A stretch of DNA of 64,000 nt from assembly GCF_000972845.2 (NCBI RefSeq), contig NW_020853581.1, forward strand, positions 1 to 64,000, read 5' to 3'. Below, piece by piece: positions 1 to 11,530 of the stretch (its first letter is position 1; each line of letters opens with the position of its first letter). This DNA comes from Larimichthys crocea. Taxonomy: Eukaryota; Chordata; Actinopteri; Sciaenidae. The position numbers were made by a program, and so were the translations under genes. The notes beneath the pieces were generated by a model. The model saw nothing but the letters and a program-made list of their open reading frames with translations, was not told the DNA's origin and ran no database searches.

Positions 1-1430
1 TTGCTCCCATGTGAGTTAAGGACACCCATCAGGCATTATTCTGTTTTACACTGTGTATTTGTGTTTACAAGATGACTGAAGGATAAAATGAGGATATGTA
101 CGTGGTGGAAGGACAGAAAGATGGAGGAGTTCAAGCAGGTGATGGCGATGAATTCAACCTTGTTCGTTTTTAAAGAACACGGGCACTAGTCACAAGTCAC
201 TAGAAAGATATGGTACGATATATTCTGTGTGTATTACAGAGACCTGCTGACGTGAAATGGTGTTTGAAAGTTTTGGCAGATATAGCAGAAAAAATGGTTA
301 TCATTTCATGATTGTGTTGGCAAATGATAGTTAAAAAATGTCTGCATCAAAAACGAAATATCAGTATTTCCTTTTATTCATTTGTAGGGAAATGTCTTTC
401 CATCAAAGGGAAGGGTGCCTTAGAGGGAATTGCATTATTTATGACAAGAAGCAATGGACCTCCGAGCATTTAAACGCACCTTCATCTGTACGTTTGTGTA
501 TGAAGTGAATCTTCCTTATTCATTATTAGACTGCTTTTTAAAATTCACGATGTCATTTCCTTCTATTCAGGTTTCTCTTGCATGTGTGCTCATCATATCT
601 CTACTGGATTTCCTCATCTTTAACACAGATCCAATTCATGCTGTGTTTTCAGTGTTCAAATGATGTTTTGTGTTGCTGTAATTCTGATATTATCAGGCCA
701 ACATGATCTAAAAACAAGACTCATATTCAGATGGATGTCTGTGCTGTGTTTTCTTTTTTTTTTTTGAGGTAATGTTTTTATCCACAATCTTGCATGAACA
801 TTTGTCTTTATCAGAAATCTTATAGCGAATAAAACACATTACTATTGTCAAGCTTCCGTCAAGGTGTACATTTCTGCTTTGATGGTTCAATTGATTTCCT
901 CCTGCCTTCAAGTGTTTTTGCTATGCTCCAGTAAACCACATCCCCAGGCAAACACTGTAATTATTTATAGGCCTCAAGATCAGCAGCAATCCAAGAAGTC
1001 GAGTGTTTCTGGACCATGACTGCAGCTTGTGGGTAGATAAACTGAGTGGCTACAATACACAACATATGCTTTCAATGCATTACTTAAATCAAATTCAATA
1101 AGCAACTGTTGACATATAATGAGATCTTCCTATCATTCCTGAGGTGTGTAACAGAAACGAGGGATCGATCTGTACCACAAATATCAATACAACCAGCCCG
1201 GGATAAATGTTCTAATTTTATTTGAGTTTCTTTTGTTCCGTTTCAATAGTTATATTCATATGTCATTGCTACATATTGTATGTGTATCAATCTCTAAAGG
1301 GAAAACACACACAAAACATAAATATGAAAAATATAACAAAAGCCTAAAACAGTTGTGAATGAAGCAGTTACTCACACCCACTCAGAATATGAGCCATTTT
1401 CACCTCCTCTATCTGGCAAGGCATGGACTA
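1..1430. other. Outer left arm, no gene recognised
   Basis: AT-rich sequence matching the right arm (about 21,620-23,059) in reverse complement. Short open frames here have no family resemblance and are not conserved between the arms, where indels break them. I see no coding, RNA or regulatory feature to support. Confidence 0.6.
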
Positions 1431-1650
1431 ACACGGTGCAAAACTTGCATCGAGCTACTGGACAAAGAGAAGCTATCAGTAGATTCCCGACATAGATCTT
1501 AGCATGCATCTCCAATGTAAACGAGGCACCCCATCCTCCTATTCCCTACTCGTTTTGGAGCTGCTCCAACTGCGACCCTTACTGGACTTCGGTGGTCACA
1601 CCTTTCCGAGGGTCCTGAGGGTCTTTGCCCCCGCCCCAGCTCAACCGTAC
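1430..1650 (+). mobile_element. LINE fragment (L1/Tx1-type ORF2 C-terminus), left-arm copy, frame broken
   Basis: This is the left-arm counterpart of the LINE fragment at 21,361-21,610. It is recognisable by nucleotide similarity in reverse complement, but no frame stays open through the coding strand because of indels. It has one copy of the short segment that is tandemly duplicated on the right. It is a dead remnant. The family call rests on the better-preserved right copy. Confidence 0.5.
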
Positions 1651-2079
1651 GCTGTTTAATTAGTGACAAACAGGGAATTAGGACACCACTGACTTGTTGT
1701 GGTTGAGAAGGATAAAACCATCGTAAAAGTAATCTCGTGACAGAGTCCACTATCTATGGTGTATGGTAACGGGTGGTGTTGGTTTGTGCTGTTGGGTGGG
1801 TGTAGGTTGGGGTGGTTCTGTTTTCTATGAACAATTGTGCCTTTTTATGGCTACTAGGTCTCTTGTTTTAACAACAGTACTTAACATACATTGTCTTAAA
1901 TGTACTCACTTTTTATTTATTATCTATCTAAATATTTTTTATTTTTACTTTTCGGGACAGGGATTTCTCTGAGGTTTCTTGTTTGTCTGTGTTATACTAT
2001 GGAAAGATTAATAAAACAAAGTAAAAAAAGGAATAAAAAAAGAAATACTGAGCCATCTGTCAAACTCAACTGACCACTT

Positions 2080-2225
2080 TGGATCTCTTCAGGTGTGGAT
2101 ATAGATGAGCCTGAATGTGGATTGATTTGGACTTCATCTAACCTGAAATGTCTTGTGGACTGTGGAGGAACGTGGGGCGACCCGTAAAGACATGAGGGGA
2201 CGTGCAAATTCTACACAGAAAGGAC
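2080..2225. repeat. Dispersed fish repeat remnant, left-arm copy
   Basis: This stretch resembles the dispersed fish sequence that reads roughly 'heading-like' around ACATGCAAACTCCACACAGA, here as a degenerate version ending in TTCTACACAGAAAGGACC. The matching right-arm copy is at 20,775-20,900 and includes TCCTCCCACAGTCCAAAGAC. I recognise the pattern from fish genomic DNA but cannot name the transposon family. Confidence 0.4.
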
Positions 2226-2599
2226 CAACTGGGGTTAACAACTAACTGACTCTGCTGCTGAAAAAAACATTCCATTTGTGCGTGTCTGACTGAAACAAAT
2301 GTTGTGAATGATTGAAGTGTTTTCCACTCAAAGAATGACTCCTGTTAGGTATGGATCGCTTTTTGAAGCTGCCTCTGGGGTAAATGTGTGGTGGAGGACT
2401 GCTAAACATTCCAAAGGAGCACTTGCACTGCTTCTCCAAGTATAGGAACCATGGACTGTCACACGTGAATCTGAGCCTTCCTGAACACCAACCAACATGT
2501 ATACAGAGTGATATATATATGGATATGACTCCCACCACAATTCAAAGGAACTCTGGGATTGTTATTTTGGAGATTATGTGGCTGGTTTTTATATGATTA

Positions 2600-3039
2600 A
2601 TGACAAACGGAGGGGGAGCCATACTGATCTCAGAACAGTTACTGTGATTCATTTCTCGCGCCATTGTTCTGTTGTTAAACCAGTGTGTGAATATTTCTGA
2701 TCTACAAACTGTGTACCAAATCTATGAATGAATTCGACTCAGTGATGTTCTGCAGGATCGCTCCAGCTGCTGTAAAGACCTTCCTTTCACAGTTATAGTA
2801 GATTCAGTGTTTTGGTTTCACTGTTGATGCTGGAGTTTAATTTACTGAAGACCAGCATTTTAAGACAGTGATACTATTATTGACTGAAATCAAATTTATC
2901 AGTGTGGGAGCTTCAGGAAAATGAGTTTTATACTGACCAGCCTAACACTTGCAGCTGGTTTTTTTACGTCACCAAATGCTACTGGGCCGTGATGACGTCA
3001 CGTTTAAAACTAAGCCTCCTATGCACGAGGACAGATGCT
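2600..3039 (+). promoter_or_regulatory. Left-arm 7SL upstream region with CRE/ATF site
   Basis: This sequence precedes the left 7SL gene and is repeated, less its gene, at about 4,870-5,175. TGACGTCA at 2993-3000 lies 40-47 bases before the RNA start. Human 7SL genes are known to use an ATF/CRE site about 50 bases upstream together with internal Pol III elements. A T/A-rich TTTAAAA stretch lies between the site and the start. On the right arm the same octamer is at -43 to -50; the small offset is an indel between the arms. Confidence 0.65.
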
Positions 3040-3337
3040 GCCGGGTGCGGTGGCGCGCCTGGTAATCCCAAGCTACCGGGAGGCTGAGGCTGGCGGATCG
3101 CTTTGAGCTCAGGAGCTCTGAGCTGCACCGGACTATGTCGATCGGGTGTCCGCGCACTAAGTTCGGTATCTGATATGGTGCTCCTGGGGGAGCCCGGGAC
3201 CACCGGTCGTTAAGGAGGGGTGCACCGGCCCAGGTCGGAAACGGAGCAGGTCAAGCCCCCGTGCCGCTCAGTAGTGGGTCGCGCCTGTGAATAGACGCTG
3301 TAGTGCAGCCTGAGTAATACACGCGGGACCCAGTCTT
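3040..3337 (+). ncRNA. 7SL (SRP) RNA gene, left-arm copy, carrying indels
   Basis: This encodes the RNA scaffold of the signal recognition particle, which targets nascent secretory proteins to the ER. The start GCCGGGTGCGGTGGCGCG, the Alu-domain segment GGGAGGCTGAGGCTGG, and the S-domain helix 8 sequence GGTCGGAAACGGAGCAGG (GGAA tetraloop and SRP54-side loop) are all visible, and a T5 run at 3336-3340 fits a Pol III terminator. The length fits the roughly 300-nt family. Compared with the right-arm copy it has several indels: an extra G inside the conserved TGTAAT U-turn motif (reads TGGTAAT), an extra T in CTTTGAG, and an extra GC in GTCCGCGCACT. If real, these would probably disable it. They look like long-read errors. 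The S domain excludes an Alu SINE. Confidence 0.85.
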
Positions 3338-3340
3338 TTT

Positions 3341-4690
3341 ACACTCTTTGTACTGTTCAACACAAACAGCTGGGGACAACACACCGCTCAACAACAGCTC
3401 TGTCCTACGTCAACCAATTATCCTGCACATTTCTTTTCTTGTTGCCGTGAAAAACCGCTGTGTGTGTTTGTCCTACAGCGCCTCACCTGGAGAGAGCAGC
3501 AATGGAGCAGTACAGCAGTCAATGGGAAAGCACCATTCAGTACAATAACGGTTTTTTGTCCACTGATTCAGTCAGATTTCATCCAGGGGTTTGGTATGGA
3601 GCAGCAGGAGAACACAGCGTTGCAGCACATTTCACAGATTATTACCCAAAGAGAAGGAGATCGTTATTTTTCAATGCTGAGTGCCATGAATGCTTATTTT
3701 CGTATGTCTCTGTACAAAGACACAAGAAGAAGATAAACTCACTAGATGAGGCAATTTTTGTCTTATATATATATATTTTTTTACCTCAAAATAGAAATGG
3801 AAGTAAATGATTTCTGAGGGATTTTGTGTCTGTCCTACTGTGTTACTTTTCAGTCTTCCCAAGATTTCTACCTGTGTTAACGGTGTTGAAGCCTAAGAGG
3901 AGAAGGCATCTGCGTAATTAGGCTGTAGTGAGTGTTGAAGTTAGTCTGTAATGAAGATTCTCAACTAATTAACTGGATTAAGTCAGAACAACAAAAGTCA
4001 CCTCATCTGGAAGTAAAAAATAGAAGCAAAGGTTTGATTTGAATTAGACTCTACGTCTATCGATCACTATGATGGAAATATTGAAATTATTTCTCCTCCA
4101 CAGTTCTTTGTTTATTGGCCTACCTTCTAAACCTCTGAATTTTAGATATTGCCATGAATCCTTGTACCAAACACACAATGTTTTAAAGTTAGCCCAAATT
4201 AAGTGTTTTTCTGCTCTGATCCGTCCACAGAGTGCATGGCTCTCCTTCTCTACTCTAGGTAGAAGTAGCTCATACAACCCACTTCAAAATCCATAACTTA
4301 CCTTTGTAGGTGCCATATGTAAGATTCTGAGGCGTTCTACGTTTAATTTCATGTTTTTTAGTTAGTTTGTACTTGTTACTGGGTGACATCAGTTGTTTAA
4401 TATTGCTTAAAAAAATAACCCTTCGATTGAATTTCTCAGTTGTCGATGACTGTGAAGGACAAAAATTATTACATAACAATTGAATTGTGGATAATTAAAT
4501 ATTTGAATGAATTTACATTGTACTCTTCAGTTAGGATATAAAGCTAATTTCAAATCCTTCAATAATTTAGGGACATGTTTCTCGTAAGTCACTCCTAAAT
4601 GGAGCTAGACAGACAGATGAAGTTTCTGCAAATAACAAGATCTGAACTTTGATTTTTTTGTTTGTTTGTTTTTGATGTAGGGACTAAAAC
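3341..4690. other. Left-arm spacer between 7SL and the 7SL-upstream duplicate
   Basis: Matches 18,240-19,640 in reverse complement. It contains a short TATATATA tract near 3,765 and AT-rich sequence. Open frames near 3,460-3,810 are not kept in the right arm and have no recognisable domain. I find no gene. Confidence 0.5.
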
Positions 4691-4765
4691 CTTTTTTTTT
4701 CCTCCGGCCGTCTTTCCGACGTGTGTGGGAACCAGAGCACCTGGAGAAACCCACAGAAAGTTTAT
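4690..4765. repeat. Dispersed fish repeat fragment, left-arm copy
   Basis: The sequence GGGAACCAGAGCACCTGGAG followed by AAACCCAC resembles the conserved portion of a common dispersed fish repeat. The mirror copy lies at about 18,180-18,240. Family name unknown to me. Confidence 0.35.
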
Positions 4766-4869
4766 GTTACTTTAGTCCTCCTCCTCCTATATGTGGTAAA
4801 ACACGCTCCATTTATATCAAATACATTTTTGTTGATTCCGTTTTGAAACACAGCTTGAAATAGGTGAAT

Positions 4870-5175
4870 CCCACAACAAATCAAAGAACTCCAAACAGAG
4901 GGAGCCCATTACGCATTCTCAGAACAGTTACTGATTCATTTCTTGTGCTTTATCTGTTATACGTAAACTGTGTGTTGCGATGAAAAATATTTTTATTGAC
5001 TGAAATCAGGTTTTTACAGTGTGGGAGCTTCAGGAAAATAGTTTATACTGACCAGCCTCCAACACCTGCAGCCTGTTTTTTTTTTACGTCACCAAATGCT
5101 ACCTAGCGTGATGGACCATCACGTTTTAAAAAACTCAAGCCCCTATGCACGATGGGCGAGATGCAGTGGGCTTCA
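4870..5175 (+). promoter_or_regulatory. Orphan 7SL upstream region, left-arm copy, no gene after it
   Basis: This is a direct duplicate of the sequence upstream of the 7SL gene at 3,040 (the shared stretch includes GTGTGGGAGCTTCAGGAAAA and TTTACGTCACCAAATGCTAC). Similarity stops at the position equal to the RNA start, and satellite flanking sequence follows instead of the 7SL body. The CRE octamer is not intact here (GTGATGGACCATCACG). The better-read mirror copy is at 17,772-18,076. Confidence 0.7.
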
Positions 5176-5234
5176 GTTTATGTCTATGCCTCCTTCAGGA
5201 CAGTCACCCAGCCTCCCCAGATCTACTATCTGTG

Positions 5235-8200
5235 TGTTTGCAGTAAATATGTCTACTGCCCAGTATACTGTGTGTGTGTGCAGTAAATATCTGTACTGCT
5301 GGAAACACAAACAGTATTCTGAGCAGTAGACAACTTTACCGCAGACATACTGTCTGTGTGTTTTGCAGTAATATGTCTACAGCTCAGTATACGGTGTGTC
5401 TGCAGTAATATCAATACTACTGAGATACTGTGTGCGTGTTTGTGTGTAAGTAAATTCTGTACTGCTTGGGATACACAAACAGTATACTGAGCAGTAGACA
5501 TCTTACCGCAGACATACTGTCTGTGTGTTTGCAGTAAATTGTCTACTGCTCAGTATACTGTGTGTGTGTGTGGTGTGACAGTAAATATCTTACTGCTCAG
5601 ATACCACACAACAGTATTACTGAGAGTAGGACATCCTTACGGCAGACATTACTATCTGTGGTTTGCAGTAAAATTGTCTATGCTCAAATATCTGTGTGTG
5701 TGTGCGTAAATATCTGTACTGTCGGGATACACAAACAGTATACTGAGCAGTAGCATCTGTTACCGCAGACATTACTGTCTTTGTGTTTGCAGTAAATATG
5801 TCTACCGTCTCATTTACTGTGTGGTTGTCTGCAATAATATCAACTACTCTGCAGAATACTGTGTGCGTGTTTGTGCTGTGTGTACAGTAAATATCTGTAC
5901 TGCTGCAAGATACACACAAACAGTATACTGAGCAGTAGACATCTTTACCCGCAGACATACTGTCTGTGTGTTTGCAGTAAATATGTCTACTGCTCAGTAT
6001 ACTGTGTGCATGTGTGTACAGTAAATATCTGTACTGCTCGGGATACACAAACAGTATACTGAGCAGTAGACATCTTTACCGCAGACATACTGTCTGTGTG
6101 TTTGCAGTAAATATGTCTCCTGTTCAGTATACTGTGTGTGTCTGCAGTTTAATATCTATACTACTGAGAATACTGTGTGCGTGTTTGTGTGTACAGTAAA
6201 TAATCTGTTACTGCTCGGGATACACAAACGTATACTGAGCAGTAGACCTCTTTTACCGCAGACATACTATCTGTGTGTTTTGCAGTAAACTATTTACTGC
6301 TCAGTATACGGTGTGTGTTGCGTTGTGTGTACAGTAAATATTGTACTGTCGGATACACAAACAGTATACTGAGCAGAGACATCTTTACCGCAGACATACT
6401 GTCTGTGTAGTCTGCAGTAATTGTCTACTGCTTCAATATACTGTGATTGTGTGTGCCGTAAATATCCTGACTGTTACTGCGGGATAACAAACAGTATCTG
6501 AGCAGTAGACATCTTTTCCGCAGACATACTGTCTGTGTGTTTGCAGTAAATACGTCTACAGCTCAGTATACTGTATGTGTGTCTGAAGTAATATCAATAC
6601 CTATGTGAATTATACTGTGTGCGTGTTTGTGTGTACAGTAAATATCGTGTACTGCTCTGGATACACAAAACAGTATACTGAGCAGTAGAATCTTACCGAT
6701 ACCTATTCTGTGTTGCAGTAAATATGTCTCCTGTTCAGTATACTGTGTGTGTCTCAGAGTTAATATCATACTACTGAGTATAATGTGTGTGTGTGCGTTG
6801 TGGTGTGTACAGTAAAGCTGTACTGCTTGGATACACAAACAGTTATACTGAGCAGTAGACATCTTAAGCAGACAACTGTCGGTGTGTTTGCAGTAAATAT
6901 GTCTAGTTCAGTAAACTGTGTGTGTGCGGTGTGTGTGTTGTACAGTAATAGCTGTACTGCTCGGATACACAAACCGTATACTGCAGCGAGACCATTTTAC
7001 CGCAGGACATACTGTCGTGTGTGTTTGCCGTTAAATATGTCTCCTTGTTCAGTATACTGTGTGGTTCTGCATGTTTAATATCTATACTACTTGAGTATCT
7101 TGTGTGTGGGCGTGTGGTGGTCAGTAAATATCTGTACTGCTCTGCGATACACAAACGTATACTGGCAGTAGACATCTTTATGCAGACATACTGTTGTGTG
7201 TTTTGCCGTAAATATGTCTACTGCTCAGTATACTGTGTGTGTGTGTGTCTGCAGTAAATATCTGTCTACTGAGTATACTGTCTGCGTGTGTGTGTGCAGT
7301 ATAATAATCTGTCTGCTCGGGATACACGAAACAGTATACTAAGCAGTAAACATCTTTACCGCAGACATACTGCCAATGTGTTTGCAGTAAATATGTCTAC
7401 TGCTCAGTATACTGTGTGTGTGTGTGTACAGCAAATATCTGTACTGCTCGGGATACACCACACAAGTTACTGCGCAGTAGACATCTTTACCGCAGACATC
7501 TGCCTATGTGTTTGCTAGTAAATATGTCTACTGTTAGTACACTGTGTGTGTGCGTTGTGTGTACAGTAAATATCTCTACTTCTCAGGATACACAAACAGT
7601 ATACTGAGCAGTAGACATCTTACCGCAGACATACCTTCGGGGTTTTGCCGTAAATTGTCTACTGCCAGTATACTGTGTTGTTTTGTTCTGTAGTAAAATC
7701 TGTACTACTGAGTATACTGTGTGCGCGTGTGTGCAGTAAATATCTGTACTGCTCGAGATACACAGACAGTATACTGAACAGTAGACATCTTTACCGCAGA
7801 CATACTGTCTGGGTGTTTGCAGTAAATATGTTCTACTCTCAGATTACTGTGTGTGTGTGCGTGTGTCGTGTTGTGTACAGTAAATATCTGTACTGCTCAA
7901 AATACACAAACAGTATACTGAGCAGTAGACATCTTACCGCAGACATACTGTCGTGTGGTTTGCAGTAAAATATGTCTACTGCTAGTATACTGTGTGTGCG
8001 TGTGTGGTGCAGTAAAGTAATATCTGTACTGCTCGGGATACCACAAACCAGTATACTGGACAGTAACATCTTTACCGCAGACATACTGTCGTGTGTGTTT
8101 GCAGAATATATCTACTGTTTCAGTACAACTGTGTGTGTGCGTTTGTGTCAAGTAAATATCTGTACTGATCGGATACAACAAACAGTATACTAAGCAGTAG

Positions 8201-11200
8201 ACATCTTTACCGCAGCATACTGTTCTGGTGGTGTTGCAGTAAATATTCTACGCCTCAGTATTTACTGTTGTGTGTCTGTAGAAATCTATCTGTACGTTGC
8301 AGTATACTACTGTGTGCTGGTGTGTGCATAATATCTGTACTGCTCGGGATACACAAACAGTATACTGAACAGTAGAACATCTTTACCACAGACATACTGT
8401 CTGTGTGTTTGCAGTAAATATGTCTACTGCTCAGTATACTCGCTGTGCATTTGTGTGGTACAGTAAAATATCTGTACTGCTCGGATACACAAACAGTATA
8501 CTGAGCAGTAGGCATCTTTACCGCAGAATACTTGTCTGTGTGTTGCAGTAAATATGTCTCTGTTCAGTATACTGTGTGTGTTTGCAGTAAATATCAATAC
8601 TTACTGAGATAACTTGTGCGTGTTTGTGCGGTCAGTAAATATCGTACTGCTCGGTATACACCAAAACAGTATCTAATGAGCAGTAGACATCTTTACCGCA
8701 GACATACTTTGTGTTTTGCAGTAAATTATACTGCTCAGTATACGTGTGTTGTGTGTGCGTGTGGGAAATCTGCATGTATCGGCAGGGTCACGAATATCTG
8801 TACTGTCAGGATCACAAACAGTATACTGGCAGAAGTAGACACTTAACCGCAGGACATAACTGTTTGTGTAGTTTGCATAAGATATTCTATCGCTCAATAT
8901 ACTGTGTGTGTGTGCAGATATCAAACTACGATGATACGTGTGCCTGTGGGGAAATACTATTCGGGAAACAACAGTTATACGGAGCGCGTAGACATATTTT
9001 ACCTGCAGACATATGTCTGTGTGGTTTGCAGTAATACGTCTACGCCGATCAGTATACTGTGTGTGGTCTGACATAATATCATATACTATGGATATACGTG
9101 TGGCTGTGTGGTGTGTGTGTACAGTAAATATCGAGACTGGCTTGGGATCACAAACAGTATACCTGAGCAGTTAGACATCTTTACACGCAGACATACGTTC
9201 TGGGTTTGCAGTAAATAGGTCTACTGTCTCAGATTACGTGTGTGTGAGTAATCTGTACTACGAAAACACAGTATTGCAGATAATCCTTATGCAGACATAC
9301 TTCCGGTGTTGTCAGTAATATTACATCAGTAGGTGTGCCTGCGTAAATATTATATGAGACTGTGTGTTGTGTGTACAGAAATAGCTGGACTGCTCGGGAA
9401 CACAAACAGATCTGACTGAGAAGTAGACACTTAATTGGCAGACATCTTACTGTCGGTGTTTGCAGTTAAATATTCTTAATGTTCCAGTAACGTGGTGTGC
9501 GTGTGTGTGTACAGTAAATAGTCTGTACTGCTCGGGATACACAAACATATACTGAGCGTAGACATCTTTCCGACAGAACATATCTTGTTGACAATGTCCT
9601 GTAGAATGTTTGTTTCTTCATTAATATCTAGTACATGAGCTCATATACTTGTGTGTGTGCGTGTGTGTGTGCGTAAATATCTGTACTGCTTCGGGATACC
9701 AAACAGTACTGAGCAGTAGACATCTTAATCAGACAAACTACTGTGTGTGTTTGCAGTTAAAGTAGTCTACTGCTCTAGTATATTGTCGTTGTGTACAGCA
9801 AGCTGTACTGCTTGTTTCAGTTATGCGAGTTCCGACGAGTTTGTTGCGTAAAAGTTCCTACTGCTCAGTTACTGTTGGGATTGGTGAATAGCGTCTAGGC
9901 TATGTTGATATTTGCGGTTGTCTCGCTCGAACTGGTGTGTGTTGCTGCATTAAATTGTATGAGCTTGTCATGGTGCAAATCTGCTCGCCGGATACACAAA
10001 CAGATACTAGCAGTAAAATCATTTACCTAATCGTACTCACTTCCTGTCTGTTGTTGCAGTAAATATGTCTATGTCTCAGTAACTGGGTGGTGTCTGTAAG
10101 CCAAATATCACTAGTTACTGGTGCGTGTTTGGTACTATTATCGAACACAACAGTATTACTGAGCGTAGACATTTTACCGACAGCCACATCTGCTAGTGTT
10201 TTTCAGTAAAATATGTCTACGGCTCAGTATAACTGTGTGTGTGGTGTGTCTGTACAGTAAATATCATCTACTGGTTCGTCAGTGGACAGTAATCTATCAG
10301 GTACCAACAGTTATACGAGCAGTAGAGACATCTTACTGCAGACCTACGTCTGTGGTGTTTGCAGTAAAATTGTCTTACTGCTCAGTATATTGTGTGCTTG
10401 TGCTGTGTCTACATAATCTGTACTTGAGCGAGATCTACAAAGTGATCCGGTTAGCAGTAACATCTTACTGTCGAGAACACAGCAGTAACTGAACGCTGAT
10501 CTTCCAGACTGTCTGGGTGTTGCTATAAATGCTACTCATCAGTAGACTGTGTGTGTGTGTCGTGGTGCAGTAAATATCTGCTACTTGCTCCATAATACAC
10601 AAAAACAGTTTATACTGAGCAGTAGACAGCTTTACGCAGACATAGTCTGTGGTGTTTGCAGTAAAATATGCTCTGTTCAGTATACTGTGTGTGCGTGTGT
10701 GTGTGCAGTAAATATCTGTACTGCTGCGGGATACACAAACAGTAATACTGAGCCCGCTAGACATCTTTACGAAACATTGACTGTCTGGTGTGGTTGCGAA
10801 TATAGTCTACTGTCGACAGTAACTGTGTGTGTGTGGGTGCTTTGTGTGGACAGTCATATCTGTACTGCTCGTGAACAACAAACTAGATATAGAGCAGTAG
10901 ACATCTTTACGCAGACATACTGTCTGTGTGGTTTGCAGTCAAATAGTCTACTTGCTCAGTATACTGTGTGGGTCTGTAGTAAAATATCTTTATACTGAGT
11001 TACTGTTGTGCGTGTGTGCAGTATAAATATCGTAACTGCCTCGGGATAAACAACGTATACTGAACAGAGACACTTCTACCGACACTACTGTCCTGTTGTG
11101 TTTGCAGTAAGATATGTTTTTCTAACTGCTCAGTTACGTGTGTGTGTGGTGGGTGTGGCTGTAGTTAAAATATCTGACTACTGAGATATACTGTGTCGTG

Positions 11201-11530
11201 TGTGTGCAGATAAATATCTGTACTGCTCGGGATACACAAAACAGATATACTGGAAGTAGACATCTTTACACCGCAGCAACGCTGTGTGTTGGCAGAAATG
11301 TCTACTGCTCAGTATACGGGGGTCTGAGTAATATCAATACTATCTGGTTACTGTGTGGGTTGTGTGTGTACAGATAAAATATCCTGTATGCCTACGGGTA
11401 CACAACAAACAGTATACTGGCAGTAGGACATCGTTAGGAAGAAACGCTGTTGTGTTCGTAATATGCTATGCTCAGTATAAGTGTGCTAAGTGTACAGTAA
11501 ACACGACGGCTCAGAGAACAGTATACTGAA
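5235..11530 (+). repeat. Satellite array, left half (about 125-bp and 190-bp monomers)
   Basis: Tandem monomers of about 125 bp, with longer variants of about 190 bp. Each has blocks such as CAGTATACTG, GCAGTAAATATCTGTACTGC, CGGGATACACAAACAGTATA and CCGCAGACATACTGTCTGTG. Within a monomer, CAGTATACTGAGCAGTAGAC and its reverse complement flank the CCGCAGACATACTG...TTGCAGTAAATAT segment, giving a potential 22-bp-stem hairpin; CAGTATACTG is itself self-complementary. Copies are fairly uniform at 5.2-9 kb and become ragged, with single-base gains and losses, from 9 kb to the axis. All open frames in this block are repeat translations, not genes. Confidence 0.92.

Noticed and set aside
3040..3337. 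Alu SINE or human contamination
   Set aside because: The S domain, including helix 8, is present between the Alu-domain halves, and the sequence differs throughout from human 7SL. It is an SRP RNA gene, duplicated in the other arm.
3460..3810. Open frames after the left 7SL gene (and 19,284-19,629 on the right)
   Set aside because: Frames differ between the two arms and no domain is recognisable.
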